Assembly: GCA_011634665.1 (NCBI GenBank)
Contig: WAEK01000042.1
Location: 1-50,952 of the forward strand
Direction of reading: 5' to 3'
Source of the DNA: Mortierella sp. BCC40632
Taxonomy: Eukaryota > Mortierellomycota > Mortierellomycetes > Mortierellales > Mortierellaceae
Length of the DNA: 50,952 bases
Position 1 is the first letter of the stretch; the number at the start of each line of letters is the position of its first letter. Under the pieces are notes generated by a model, which was not told the origin of the DNA, searched no databases, and worked only from the letters and a program-made list of their open reading frames with translations. Shown here piece by piece: positions 27,307-35,194 of this stretch. A program made the position numbers and the translations under genes.

Positions 27307-27348
27307 GTTTCTGCCCTTTCGGGGCGGAAACCCCCGGAGGGAGTTTCT
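27307..27348 (+). repeat. GC double hairpin element, inverted copy of 17010-17051
   Basis: GTTTC...GAAAC...GTTTC. Base for base it is the reverse complement of the element at 17010, although it lies in a different GIY-YIG gene and at a different position in that gene. Confidence 0.8.
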
Positions 27349-27589
27349 CTATAAAATTTTTGAAAGTCGTATAGAAACTGCGAAATATTTTGATTGTAGC
27401 ATAAAAACTTTATTATTTAGATAAAAATATATAATATAAAAATTTATGGTTTTTTCCACGATAATCTCAAACTTTAATGTTATTAGTCTTTTAGGTTTAT
27501 AATTTATTACAATAAATAGTCGTAAAGGATAATATCCTTTTAAGATCATGACAATGATCTTTTTTAAATCGTAAGATTTATTAGGCAAT

Positions 27590-27854
27590 ACTAGTGAAAA
27601 CGGTTAATGGCTATTTAGCAGAAGACCGTCGGTATAACTCAGCCGGGAGGCTGAGGGAAATCGCTACAGACTGGGTCACTGGTAGGTAAAGTAGAACACT
27701 TTGCTTAATGTACAGTCGAAATAATTAATTAAATTTTTAAGTTTCGTCAGGTTATTTTGGGATATAAATTATTTTATTAAAAATAAGAAAGGCCTGCCCC
27801 CCGGGCGGGCCCTTCCCTGCGGGAAAGGCCTGATAAGAATTTAATTATTATTTG
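27590..27854 (+). mobile_element. Group I ribozyme core of cob intron 6
   Basis: The core strands are listed under the intron. A further GC element (27788-27831, 'AAAGGCCT' at both ends) lies between the core and the 3' splice site. The final base is G27854, before CTAACAACCCA. Confidence 0.75.
27788..27831 (+). repeat. GC double hairpin element near the 3' splice site
   Basis: AAAGGCCT-GCCCCCCGGGCG-GGCCCTTCC-CTGCGGG-AAAGGCCT. The inner inverted copy is imperfect. Confidence 0.6.
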
Positions 27855-28249
27855 CTAACAACCCACTTGGAATTACTTCAAATGTAGATAGAATTAGATT
27901 CCATCCATACTATAGTTTTAAAGATTTAGTAGGTGTTTTCGTTTTCTTCTTCTTATTTGCATATTTTGTATTCTTTAATCCAAATTTCTTTGGAGAAAGT
28001 GATAATTACATTCCTGCAAACCCTCTAGTAACTCCTATTTCTATAGTACCAGAGTTCTATTTGCTTCCATTCTATGCAATTTTAAGATCAATTCCACATA
28101 AACTACTTGGTGTAATCGGTATGGTAGCAGCCATATTAATATTATTAATAGCTCCATTAACTGATACTTCTAGAATTAGATCTATGCAATTCAGACCAAT
28201 TATGAAATTCTTCTACTGGTTATTTGTAGTAAATTTCTTAATCCTGGGT
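27855..28249 (+). CDS. cob: cob exon 7
   Basis: The exon encodes '[20 protein letters not shown]', the loop and helices E-G. The Qo-site motif reads P-E-F-Y ('[19 protein letters not shown]') where PEWY is nearly universal. It continues '[20 protein letters not shown]' to 'NFLILG'. The 395 nt plus the 16-nt exon 6 form 137 whole codons. There is no frameshift. It ends at GGT before intron 7. Confidence 0.9.
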
Positions 28250-28530
28250 TAAAAAAGCCCCTTAAAACAGTAATGTTTTAATGTAAATAGGGTGAATTGC
28301 AAGAACAAGTTTATTAAATAAACTCAATTTGCAGCGAAGCTTGATTTGGTATACATTGTTTATTAACAAATGAATCAAGAACGTTCAACGACTAACAGGT
28401 GAGTACTACCAACAATAATCCTGACACGAGAACCCTACAACCAGTTAAATTTTACTGGTTGATAACATAGTCTAAGCCCAATGGTGACATTGGGAAGATA
28501 GAGTTAAATACTTTATCGATAATAATACTG
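28250..28530 (+). mobile_element. cob group I intron 7 (ORF-less)
   Basis: The 281-nt intron has 'AGGGTGAATTGC', 'TTTGCAGCGAAGC', 'GAACGTTCAACGACTAA' and 'GATAACATAGTCTAA'. It is nearly identical in series to 12045-12331 and to displaced cox2 intron b (47419-47695). No open reading frame is present. Confidence 0.85.
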
Positions 28531-28677
28531 TGGATCGGAGCTAATCATCCAGAACAACCCTTAGTACTGATAGGGCAAATCAGTACAGTTTTCTACTTTG
28601 CTTATTTCCTTGTTATTTTACCAGGAGTAGGTATTTTAGAAAACACGTTATTCGATTTAGGTACAAAAACTAAATAG
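28531..28677 (+). CDS. cob: cob exon 8 (C-terminus)
   Basis: 'WIGANHPEQPLVLIGQISTV' to 'NTLFDLGTKTK', then TAG. It is the conserved last transmembrane helix of cytochrome b. A second copy of the part from 'LVLIGQ' onward is at 30647-30769 behind a LAGLIDADG gene. The AACACCCCCC motif follows the stop by two bases. Confidence 0.9.
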   Translation, partial: WIGANHPEQPLVLIGQISTVFYFAYFLVILPGVGILENTLFDLGTKTK

Positions 28678-28692
28678 AATAACACCCCCCCT
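28678..28692 (+). terminator. AACACCCCC-type 3' end motif after cob
   Basis: 'AATAACACCCCCCCTC' directly after the cob stop. The displaced cob C-terminus at 30769 is followed by the same motif. Confidence 0.45.
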
Positions 28693-28766
28693 CACCTAGG
28701 GCCTCTAAGAAAAATAAATAAGACTATAAGTGACTTTTACAAATAAGACCATTATATGTATAATAA

Positions 28767-28833
28767 GCAGTTATAGGCTAATGGTAAACCAGTGCTTTAA
28801 GCAAAATTCCTTTTTCGATTAAAGGTAACTGCA
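28767..28833 (+). tRNA. tRNA-like sequence (identity not assignable)
   Basis: Acceptor GCAGTTA/TAACTGC (7 bp) and T-arm CCTTT-TTCGATT-AAAGG are perfect, and the D-arm is imperfect. The anticodon arm ('GTGCTTTAAGC') is about four bases short and no anticodon can be read safely. It is either a decayed or an unusual tRNA. Confidence 0.45.
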
Positions 28834-28866
28834 CCAGCCTTAGATTATATATAATAATATAATCTT

Positions 28867-28967
28867 TTGGCAACTTTCGGTATATTAGATGATAAGTATG
28901 GTCTCTTACAACAAAATAATGTTGTTGGTCTCACTATTTTACTATTTTGTGGCTCTTACCGAATAGG
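28867..28967 (+). repeat. Structured inverted repeat, left arm (partner 43948-44047)
   Basis: About 100 nt are the reverse complement of 43948-44047 with only a few differences. The element is closed by 'TTCGGTA...TACCGAA' and contains a hairpin ACAAC/GTTGT flanked by two GGTCTC words. I do not recognise a gene in either orientation. Confidence 0.75.
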
Positions 28968-29065
28968 GTAACATTATCTATTTTTATATTCTATAAAGAT
29001 ATAAAAATTTTATTAAGTAAAATAAAATTGATTAATGGAGATAAAGAAATTAATAATAAATAAAG

Positions 29066-30406
29066 ATGCAAAATAATAAAATTTTATTAAACAATAATAT
29101 AATCGAATCTTCTTCTAAAGATTTAAATATTCAAAAAGTAATTCAAAATTCAATAGAAAAAAAATTAGAATTTTCAGAAATAGAAGCATGGCCAGGGTCA
29201 AAACCTTTTGAAAATAAATCTTCAAATATTCTATATACTAGCCCATGGTTAAAAAGAAAATTTAACCATTTACCTGTTTCATCATGGCCAACTAATTTAA
29301 TTGAATGGATAGTTGGATTCAGTGATGCTGAGGCAATGTTTTTAATTGATAACATGAAACATTCATCAGGAAGAATTCAAACTATTCTTTTATACCAAAT
29401 AAAATTACATATAGATAACAAAGATCTGATTGAATGGCTACAAAAAAATGTTTTTGGAGGAGGGTCAATAAGAATAGAAAAAGATTTAATAGCTTTAAAA
29501 ATAAGGGATACCTTAACTATTGAGGAAAAAATTATTCCTATCTTTAATAAATTTAATTTAAATACAAAAAAATACTTAGATTATAAAGATTGGTTATTAG
29601 GTCATTCTATAGTTAAAAATAATTCTTATAAAACTATTGAAGGACAAAATCAAATTATCTCAATAAAAAATAGAATGAATTCTAAAAGAAAAGATTTTAA
29701 TTTTCCAGATACACATAAAATTACAATCACACCTTATTGGTTATTAGGTTTTGTTGAGGGAGATGGGAGTTTTACAAGCAGTAATAATAATAATATTGGG
29801 AGACCCCAATTTGTAATAATTCAAAAAAATAATGATAATATATTAGAATCGATAAAATCCTATCTTAATAATGGGAATATTGTAATAAACGATAAAAACG
29901 TTGGTTATCTAAAAATTACTCAAATAGATGTATTATATAATAATATTTATTTTTATTTTAATAATTTGACGTTTTTTACATCTAAAGGTTTAGATTTTTA
30001 TTATTGGTCTTATTTAGTTAGACTACACTATAAAGGTCTCTACATTCACGAAGAAGTTAAATTAGAAATTCAAAAATTATTATCTAATATGAATGCGAAA
30101 AGATTATCTACGAATATTCTTAAAACAAACATAACCCCGTCTACTATTGATTTTGATAAATTAAAATTAATTTTAGAAATGCCAGCTATTTATACAGAAG
30201 AAAGTAGAAAAAATAAAATCAGAGGTATAATGGATTCTAAGATAATTTATGTTTATGATGAAAATTATAATCTTTTAAATAAATATTCATCAATTAGAAA
30301 AGCATCTTTAGCTTTAAACGTTCCTAAAACTAGTATTTTAAATAAATTAGATTCTTATAAACTTCATAAATCATACTATTTCTTTTCTAAGCTTTTAGAT
30401 AATTAA
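29066..30406 (+). CDS. LAGLIDADG_1 endonuclease, two-domain, linked to duplicated cob C-terminus
   Basis: The 446-aa protein has first motif 'WIVGFSDAEAMFLI' and second motif 'WLLGFVEGDGSFT'. Each is followed by an LHIDN- or IIQKN-type domain, and a NUMOD1-like C-terminus follows ('IYVYDENYNLLNKYSSIRKA'). The frame is intact. The N-terminus includes 'EAWPGSKPFENKSS', not recognised. It lies between the complete cob end and a second copy of the cob C-terminal codons at 30647, the arrangement expected of a cassette inserted into a gene's 3' end. A minus-strand relative interrupts nad1 (37545-38869). Confidence 0.85.
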   Translation: MQNNKILLNNNIIESSSKDLNIQKVIQNSIEKKLEFSEIEAWPGSKPFENKSSNILYTSPWLKRKFNHLPVSSWPTNLIEWIVGFSDAEAMFLIDNMKHSSGRIQTILLYQIKLHIDNKDLIEWLQKNVFGGGSIRIEKDLIALKIRDTLTIEEKIIPIFNKFNLNTKKYLDYKDWLLGHSIVKNNSYKTIEGQNQIISIKNRMNSKRKDFNFPDTHKITITPYWLLGFVEGDGSFTSSNNNNIGRPQFVIIQKNNDNILESIKSYLNNGNIVINDKNVGYLKITQIDVLYNNIYFYFNNLTFFTSKGLDFYYWSYLVRLHYKGLYIHEEVKLEIQKLLSNMNAKRLSTNILKTNITPSTIDFDKLKLILEMPAIYTEESRKNKIRGIMDSKIIYVYDENYNLLNKYSSIRKASLALNVPKTSILNKLDSYKLHKSYYFFSKLLDN

Positions 30407-30646
30407 TGGATTTTATTAATCAATAATTTATTGCAAGTATTAACTATTATAAAGTACTTTATTAAATTTATAATTTTTGGTCCTATAATCATCCCAATTA
30501 TTAGAATTTAATGAAAATTTATAATTTATTAACTATTTTTGTTTAGGGTTTATATAAACAAAATCTATAAGGATATTAATTGGCCAACAAGAAATTCTAT
30601 TATAACAAATTATTTTATTTTATTTTAGAATTTATGTAAACTATTT

Positions 30647-30769
30647 TTAGTACTAATAGGTCAAATTAGTACAGTTTTCTATTTCTCTTACTTCTTGGTA
30701 ATCTTACCAGCAGTAGGTATTTTAGAAAACACGTTATTCGATTTAGGTACAAAAACCCGAAAAGAATAA
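30647..30769 (+). pseudogene. cob: Second copy of cob C-terminal codons
   Basis: 'LVLIGQISTVFYFSYFLVIL' to 'LENTLFDLGTKTRKE' and TAA. It differs from exon 8 by a few residues and by its last codons. It has no start of its own and lies 240 nt after a LAGLIDADG gene. It is probably the displaced original 3' end, or the source of the one now used. Confidence 0.8.
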
Positions 30770-31494
30770 CACCCCCCTAATAAAATTTTATTATGTTACC
30801 ACTTATAGAGGAATAACAATCCGTTTGGATTGCCTCTATTACCCAGTGCCTAGATTTGACTATAACAAATTGTCTTGACATTTTGTTATTCAATCTTGCT
30901 TATAATTTTAGTCATTTTGATTAATCCGCAACGGGGCTCGGAGAATTAAGATATGTCCCCATTGGCCCTAATATAGATTAACCTATAAAATGAAATATCG
31001 ATCTCTTTGATTATTTTTATTTCAAGATTTTTTGTATTTTTACAAAATCTTATCTTTGCACTAAAACATAGTGGAATTATGTAATTACTTATATGTTCCC
31101 GCTGAAGGTGATTAGTTCTTTTATAAGCGAAGCTTATTCGGAGAGAGCTTTTGCGCTTCTACCGGTTCTCAATAATTTTTGCATCATTGAAGAATTATAT
31201 GTTGTCACTTTATTCCACTCCCCGAGGGGGGCGCCCCCGCCCCGCGTCCCCCGAGGGGGGGCTGTGGCAGTCTTGATATCGTTTTTCTATATGAACGGGA
31301 AGGAGCTTGTGTAATTAATCACAATTTCATATATTTAAGCACATTAATATATTGAAACTGATTAATGATAGAGTTAGAAGTAAAACGACGATAAGTATAG
31401 TTATAAGGGTTGACTAGACTAGGTTTGAAAAACCTTACCTTTTAAAAATGCAGGTTAAAATTTTCAAAAAATAAAATTTAAATAAATAAAAACG
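30770..31494 (+). other. Non-coding spacer with hairpins and GC cluster
   Basis: 30797-30831 forms a strong hairpin (ATAGAGG...CCTCTAT with CAATCC/GGATTG inside). 31216-31262 is a GC cluster ('CTCCCCGAGGGGGGCGCCCC'). 31412-31440 has 'CTAGGTTTGAAAAACCT', the anticodon arm of a tRNA-Phe, as an isolated remnant. No gene was seen. Confidence 0.45.
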
Positions 31495-32000
31495 ATGATA
31501 TTCTTATTAAACAAAAATTTTAACCATTTCGCATTAACTAATTTTAATGCTGTTTCTAATGCCACTAGTCAGGTAGTACATTTTTCTACTTCCCTTTCTT
31601 TTGGGTTCTCTGGTATTCCAAATAATCAGGAATTAGATATTAAACTTAAACAATGGCTTATTGATAATAAACCTGCAAAAATTTATTTAAATAGTGCTGA
31701 ATCTAAAAATTTAGTATATGATGAAAATAATAGACGTACAGGTATTTATTTATGGTTTAATACTATTAATAAAAAATACTATGTAGGTTCTGCAGTAAAT
31801 TTATCAAGAAGATTTTCTCAGTATAATAGTGAAAAATATTTAACTAATACTGGATTGTTAATACATAAAGCTCTCCTAAAAAATAAACATGAGAAATTTA
31901 CCCTTTATATTTTAGAGTATTGTCATATTGATAATCTTATTGAAAGAGAGCAGTTTTATTTAGATTCTCTTAAACCTCCTTACAATATATTAAAAATAGC

Positions 32001-32007
32001 GCGCAGC
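32001..32007 (+). repeat. 7-nt GCGCAGC insert before CGG
   Basis: 'ATAGC-GCGCAGC-CGGATC': the sole obvious lesion between the two halves of the GIY-YIG gene. Confidence 0.75.
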
Positions 32008-32140
32008 CGGATCTACTCTGGGATTTAAACATTCAGAAAAGTCTTTAGTCAAGTTAAGTCTTGCCAAAACTGGTGAAAATCATCCAATGTTTGGTATAAC
32101 TGGTAAAGATCATCCTTCTTATGGTAAAATACATTCTGAG

Positions 32141-32182
32141 GAAACTCCCTCCGGGGGTTTCCCCCCTAGAAGGGGGGAAACT
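32141..32182 (+). repeat. GC double hairpin element (in frame)
   Basis: GAAAC-TCCCTCCGGGG-GTTTC-CCCCCTAGAAGGGGG-GAAAC. The 36-nt net insert keeps the frame, encoding Thr-Pro-Ser-Gly-Gly-Phe and flanking residues. Confidence 0.8.
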
Positions 32183-32493
32183 CGAGTAAAAATTAGTGAA
32201 GCCTTATCAGGTGAGAATAATCCACGAGGAATGTTAGGTAAAACTCATTCTATTGAAACTCTAGCTAAAATTAGTGCTGCTAAAGGAACCACAATTTTTG
32301 TATATAATGTTCAAGGCATATTAGTAAATACTTTTAATTCAGCTAATAAAGCGGCTGAATTTTTTGGTTGTTCACATCCTACAATTGTTAAATATACAAA
32401 AAATAATAAGTTATTTCAAAGTAAATGGTAGTTATCTTTTTCTAAAGATTTTTTTAGTAAGTCCTAACAAAGGCTCTTCAGATAATGATTAAC

Positions 32494-32598
32494 TATTCAT
32501 ATATATGGAATTTTAGAAGTTTACTTGGTTTTGTATTAGTAATTCAAATTGCTACAGGTGTTACACTAGCAATGTATTATGAATTTGATGCAGATTAA
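32494..32598 (+). pseudogene. cob: cob fragment (early helix)
   Basis: '[18 protein letters not shown]' matches cob exon 2 almost exactly at the nucleotide level, then diverges ('YYEFDAD') to a stop. An isolated fragment behind the GIY-YIG gene. Confidence 0.75.
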
Positions 32599-32915
32599 TT
32601 TAATTTCTATAATATCGCTATATAATTTTTATAGTTAATTTAATCAATAGTAAATTGATCCATGAATCGTTCAGCTTTCTATGTAAACGTTACCCATGTT
32701 GTTATAGAAAAACTGAAACAATGAGTGAGATAATATTACAACGTTCCATACATTATAGGTGATTTATCTGTAAAATCAGTTAACACCCCCCTCGCCCAAC
32801 TATAAGGTAGTAGTTTACCTTATAATAAATAATAAGTTTATTACATTATAAAATGTTTCGTGCTTAAATTAATTAGTAAAAAGTTCGATTCTTTTATTGG
32901 ATAATTATTATATTA
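32599..32915 (+). other. Spacer; contains 3' end motif
   Basis: It contains 'TTAACACCCCCCTCGCCC' at 32781 and a T-arm-like 'AAAGTTCGATTCTTTT' at 32880. No gene was recognised. Confidence 0.4.
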
Positions 32916-32989
32916 GCTCTGATAGCTTAATTGGTTAAAGTAGAGGTTTGAAAAACCTTTGACGGTTGTTCGATTCAACTTAGGGGGCA
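32916..32989 (+). tRNA. trnF: tRNA-Phe (anticodon GAA)
   Basis: D-arm 'AGCTTAATTGGTTAAAG', anticodon arm GAGGT-TTGAAAA-ACCTT with GAA, and T-arm GGTTG-TTCGATT-CAACT. The acceptor 5' strand GCTCTGA would pair with TTAGGGC, but the 3' strand reads TAGGGGGC with extra G. Either there is a homopolymer error or an acceptor repaired after transcription. Confidence 0.75.
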
Positions 32990-32999
32990 AAATTTAAAA

Positions 33000-33045
33000 G
33001 GTAAGCTCCCCGGGGGGCTTACCCCCCTGAGGGGGGAGGTAAGCT
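33000..33045 (+). repeat. GC double hairpin element beside tRNA-Phe
   Basis: GGTAAGC-TCCCCGGGG-GGCTTACC-CCCCTGAGGGGGGA-GGTAAGC. It lies 11 nt after the tRNA, outside any coding sequence. Confidence 0.8.
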
Positions 33046-33129
33046 TTCTTTTCATAAATATATTAAAAAATATATAATTTTCTGCATTATAAAAATTAAT
33101 AAAAATTTCTAAAGCCTTGAGTAAAAACG

Positions 33130-33292
33130 GAGGATTAATGTATTCTTTTGATCCCGTTTCAAATGATAAACTATTTAAATCTTTTGATAGTTATAAAGTG
33201 TCTTTATACTTTAATTGTACCTACATTGTTTAATTATGTTGATAAAACAAGTTATTTAAAGAACAATGGATTTTATCAACAAAAGAATAGAG
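33130..33292 (+). pseudogene. GIY-YIG C-terminal remnant (NUMOD1)
   Basis: 'VYSFDPVSNDKLFKSFDSYK', 'SLYFNCTYIV' and 'NKLFKEQWILSTKE' are the last residues of a GIY-YIG gene, broken by stops. Nothing of the catalytic domain is nearby. Confidence 0.6.
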
Positions 33293-33630
33293 ATTTTTTG
33301 GAGGATAAAATATCGGGGTAGCCGGAGGGCTAGTTATTATTAATGTTAGGTTATTATCTTATCTAGTCAAAAATAGAAACACTTAATAAATTTTAACTTT
33401 TACTTATTTTAATTTTTTTTGTGTTGTCCCCGCGCCGGCCCGCATGATTGCGGACGGCCGGGGGCCAGGAATTAACATAAAATACGTAATTTTATTTAGG
33501 GTAATAATTCAAATAATTTAATACCCCACAGGACCCGTCAAGGCCTCATATTGCGGTAGAGCTTAATGTTAAACTTTAGTTTTTCTATAAATTATGTTCA
33601 GGGCCAGCTCTATTAGGTAAAAAATAATAA
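33293..33630 (+). other. Spacer with GC cluster
   Basis: 33427-33467 is GC-rich ('CCCCGCGCCGGCCCGC', 'GCGGACGGCCGGGGG') and folds as a long hairpin. Otherwise AT-rich; no gene was seen. Confidence 0.45.
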
Positions 33631-33704
33631 GCACTTGTAACTTAATTGGAAAAAGTATAGGTCTTCTAAACCTAACAATAATGGTTCAAATCCATTCGAG
33701 TGCT
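33631..33704 (+). tRNA. trnR: tRNA-Arg (anticodon UCU)
   Basis: Acceptor GCACTTG/CGAGTGC, D-arm 'ACTTAATTGGAAAAAGT', anticodon arm TAGGT-CTTCTAA-ACCTA with TCT, and T-arm ATGGT-TCAAATC-CATT. All arms form. It is related in sequence to tRNA-Arg(UCG) on the other strand at 45193. Confidence 0.85.
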
Positions 33705-33807
33705 TTATCCAGTTAAGCTAAATGAATTTTAGTAAAAACTAGTCTTAGAGATTAGACCTTCAGTAGCCAGAATTAAATCCCTCTATTCCCTTTACTAAAC
33801 TTAATGT

Positions 33808-33855
33808 CTGGCTTTCATGCGTTTGAAAGTCAATAACCTGTACAATAACATCGAC
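33808..33855 (+). pseudogene. cox1: Short remnant of the cox1 C-terminus
   Basis: 'TCTGGCTTTCATGCGTTTGA' and 'AACCTGTACAA' match the last codons of cox1 seen at 42151 on the other strand ('FHAFEGQLPVQ'), with two in-frame stops. Only about 45 nt. Confidence 0.5.
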
Positions 33856-34023
33856 AGGATCCCCTAATAAATTTTTAGTAATGGTAATATTAATAGCTTT
33901 CTTTCTCGTGGTAAGACATACAAGAAAAATTTTATCTCCAGCATGTATCTTAATAATTAATTTTTTTTTTTAATAATGATTTTTTAAAAAAAAAAAGGGC
34001 AATAATTAGTATATTATTAATAA

Positions 34024-34096
34024 GGCGATTATAGTTCAATTGGCAGAACGGTAGATTGTGGATCTATATACCAAGGTTCGAACCCTTGTTTTCGCC
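34024..34096 (+). tRNA. trnH: tRNA-His (anticodon GUG)
   Basis: The anticodon arm is GTAGA-TTGTGGA-TCTAT with GTG. D-arm GTTC/GAAC and T-arm CAAGG-TTCGAAC-CCTTG are both good. The G at -1 opposite C73, a hallmark of histidine tRNAs, is present. The acceptor has two T-T mismatches in its lower half. Confidence 0.8.
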
Positions 34097-34766
34097 CCAA
34101 ATTAATTAAAAAATTTGGGGCTTTTTAAATTATAAAGGCTTTTAAGGGTTTATGAATTCATTACTGACTATTAACTATAAAATATTCTTTGATAAAGGTT
34201 TTATAAATTAGCCCCCCCAAAATCTTAATAAAAAAATGAAATATAAATGTAATTAGCTAACCCTCGGGTCTAATTATTTAAACTTGTTATAGATTAATTA
34301 GTCTTTGGTAAGTTATAGATAATTTGTTATAGGAATTAAGGGGCCCAACGGAATTTTTTAATCAGGCTTTATCAGTCTGCATTGAAATAAACAATTCCAC
34401 CATCTGGTAGATAAATAATTTTCGAGAGTATATATTGCTAAAATTATGCTACGTCACAATTAACAGTAGGTAATAAAAAAATAAATTAAATCCCCGGTAG
34501 ACCATTTACAATAAATTATTTATATCCTCCCATTTAAATTGTTCCTTGTCAAAAAACAGGCCTGAGGACCAAAGCTTTTTTTTAGCCCTTTGTATCTTTT
34601 TTTATTAATAAGCGAGAGGGGCCTGTAAAGTGTTAATATAAGAATCAAGTTCTAATGGAATGTAGCATAAAGTTAACTAATTATTTATATAACTAGAGGT
34701 AAATTTCCATTTATTTAGATATAATCTATCAGTATCAAGACGTTTATTTATTGTATCGGTATGACA
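34097..34766. other. Non-coding spacer before the minus-strand block
   Basis: No gene was recognised. It contains 'AATTTGGGG' pairing with the tRNA-His 3' flank, and 'AGGGGCCCAACGG' (34339), a minus-strand fragment of the GTTGGGCCCC part of the 3' motif. Confidence 0.4.
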
Positions 34767-34946
34767 TTAAAAGAATTCGCTTGCTTCTTTAATACTATTA
34801 AATATTATAAAACTATTATCAATATTACTAACTACCCGGGGGTCGCTCCCCTCGGTGTAGCTCCCGAAGGGAGCTATAATTTTTAACATTCTACCAGAGC
34901 GTAAAGGTTTATTAGATTTTATATGAACACGTTTTGAATCTACTAA
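34767..34946 (-). pseudogene. C-terminal fragment of a LAGLIDADG_1 gene with GC hairpin
   Basis: 'LVDSKRVHIKSNKPLRSGRM' and 'DNSFIIFNSIKEASEFF' duplicate the C-terminus of the gene at 37545 ('LVDSKRVHIKSNKPLRSGRM', 'FNSIKEASKFF'). It is joined in frame to nad1 copy 3 upstream. A GC element (34834-34876) lies inside it. Confidence 0.75.
34834..34876 (-). repeat. GC double hairpin element (minus orientation)
   Basis: On the minus strand TAG-CTCCCTTCGGGAG-CTA-CACCGAGGGGAGCGACCCCCGGG-TAG. The repeated word is only three bases. Confidence 0.5.
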
Positions 34947-35097
34947 CTTTGGGAGGAGGGGGGTGTAAATATCAAAAGCCTTGATAATACACGGGATTAA
35001 AATTGAGAACGCAATAATTATAGGAAGCATATTACACCAGATTGCAGACATAAGTTGATCATATCTTAATCTCGGAAAACTTGCTCTAATCCAATGT
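34947..35097 (-). pseudogene. nad1: nad1 C-terminal fragment, copy 3
   Basis: 'WIRASFPRLRYDQLMSAIWC' to 'IPCIIKAFDIYTP' matches the end of nad1. The 5' boundary lies near 35097, where homology stops. The frame continues through the C-rich motif into the endonuclease fragment. Confidence 0.8.
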
Positions 35098-35194
35098 GTT
35101 TATTTTCTATAAAGCTTGCTCATATCCAATGCGTAAACTATTTTCTAAGACTTTATATTCCCCTAAAGTCTTGTACCTAATCTTGAAGGAAATT

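Larger units (their letters stand above)
26258..27424 (+). pseudogene. GIY-YIG pseudogene with Cox1 leader (copy D) and three GC hairpins
   Basis: It starts with a Cox1-like N-terminus at 26312 ('MVRWLYSTKTKDIETLYLIL'), then 'VPIKVYSNAETEKSRI'. GC double hairpins interrupt it at 26531, 26708 and 27307, and a 7-nt GCGCAGC insert at 26932. Between them are 'VYISGLI'-type shifted frames, the NUMOD3 repeats ('EDNPMFGRTLSAETKALMSK') and part of a NUMOD1 module ending at 27420. It is the most heavily GC-invaded gene of the window. Confidence 0.75.
25406..27854 (+). mobile_element. cob group I intron 6
   Basis: The intron runs from CAAATTTAGG to ATTATTTG, with ribozyme core at 27590-27725 ('GTGAAAACGGTTAA', 'AAGACCGTCGG', 'CGCTACAGACTGG', 'GTACAGTCG'). 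It carries an intact LAGLIDADG_2 gene and then a cox1-leader GIY-YIG cassette (26160-27424) in the ribozyme-proximal part. Confidence 0.75.
31495..32430 (+). pseudogene. GIY-YIG endonuclease, broken by 7-nt insert
   Basis: The N-terminus 'LKQWLIDNKPAKIYLNSAES' is shared with the minus-strand gene at 35195. The catalytic domain is 'RTGIYLWFNTINKKYYVGSA' with 'EREQFYLDSLKPPYN'. The frame is lost at the 7-nt GCGCAGC insert (32001) and recovers in another frame. There the NUMOD3 repeats carry an in-frame GC double hairpin (32141-32182), and a NUMOD1 module ends in TAG at 'FQSKW'. Removing only the seven bases would give one long frame. Confidence 0.8.

Noticed and set aside
33879..33971. Short hydrophobic-basic frame resembling atp8
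   Set aside because: Only 30 codons, no Atp8 N-terminal motif, ends in a T-run, and it lies next to a cox1 remnant.
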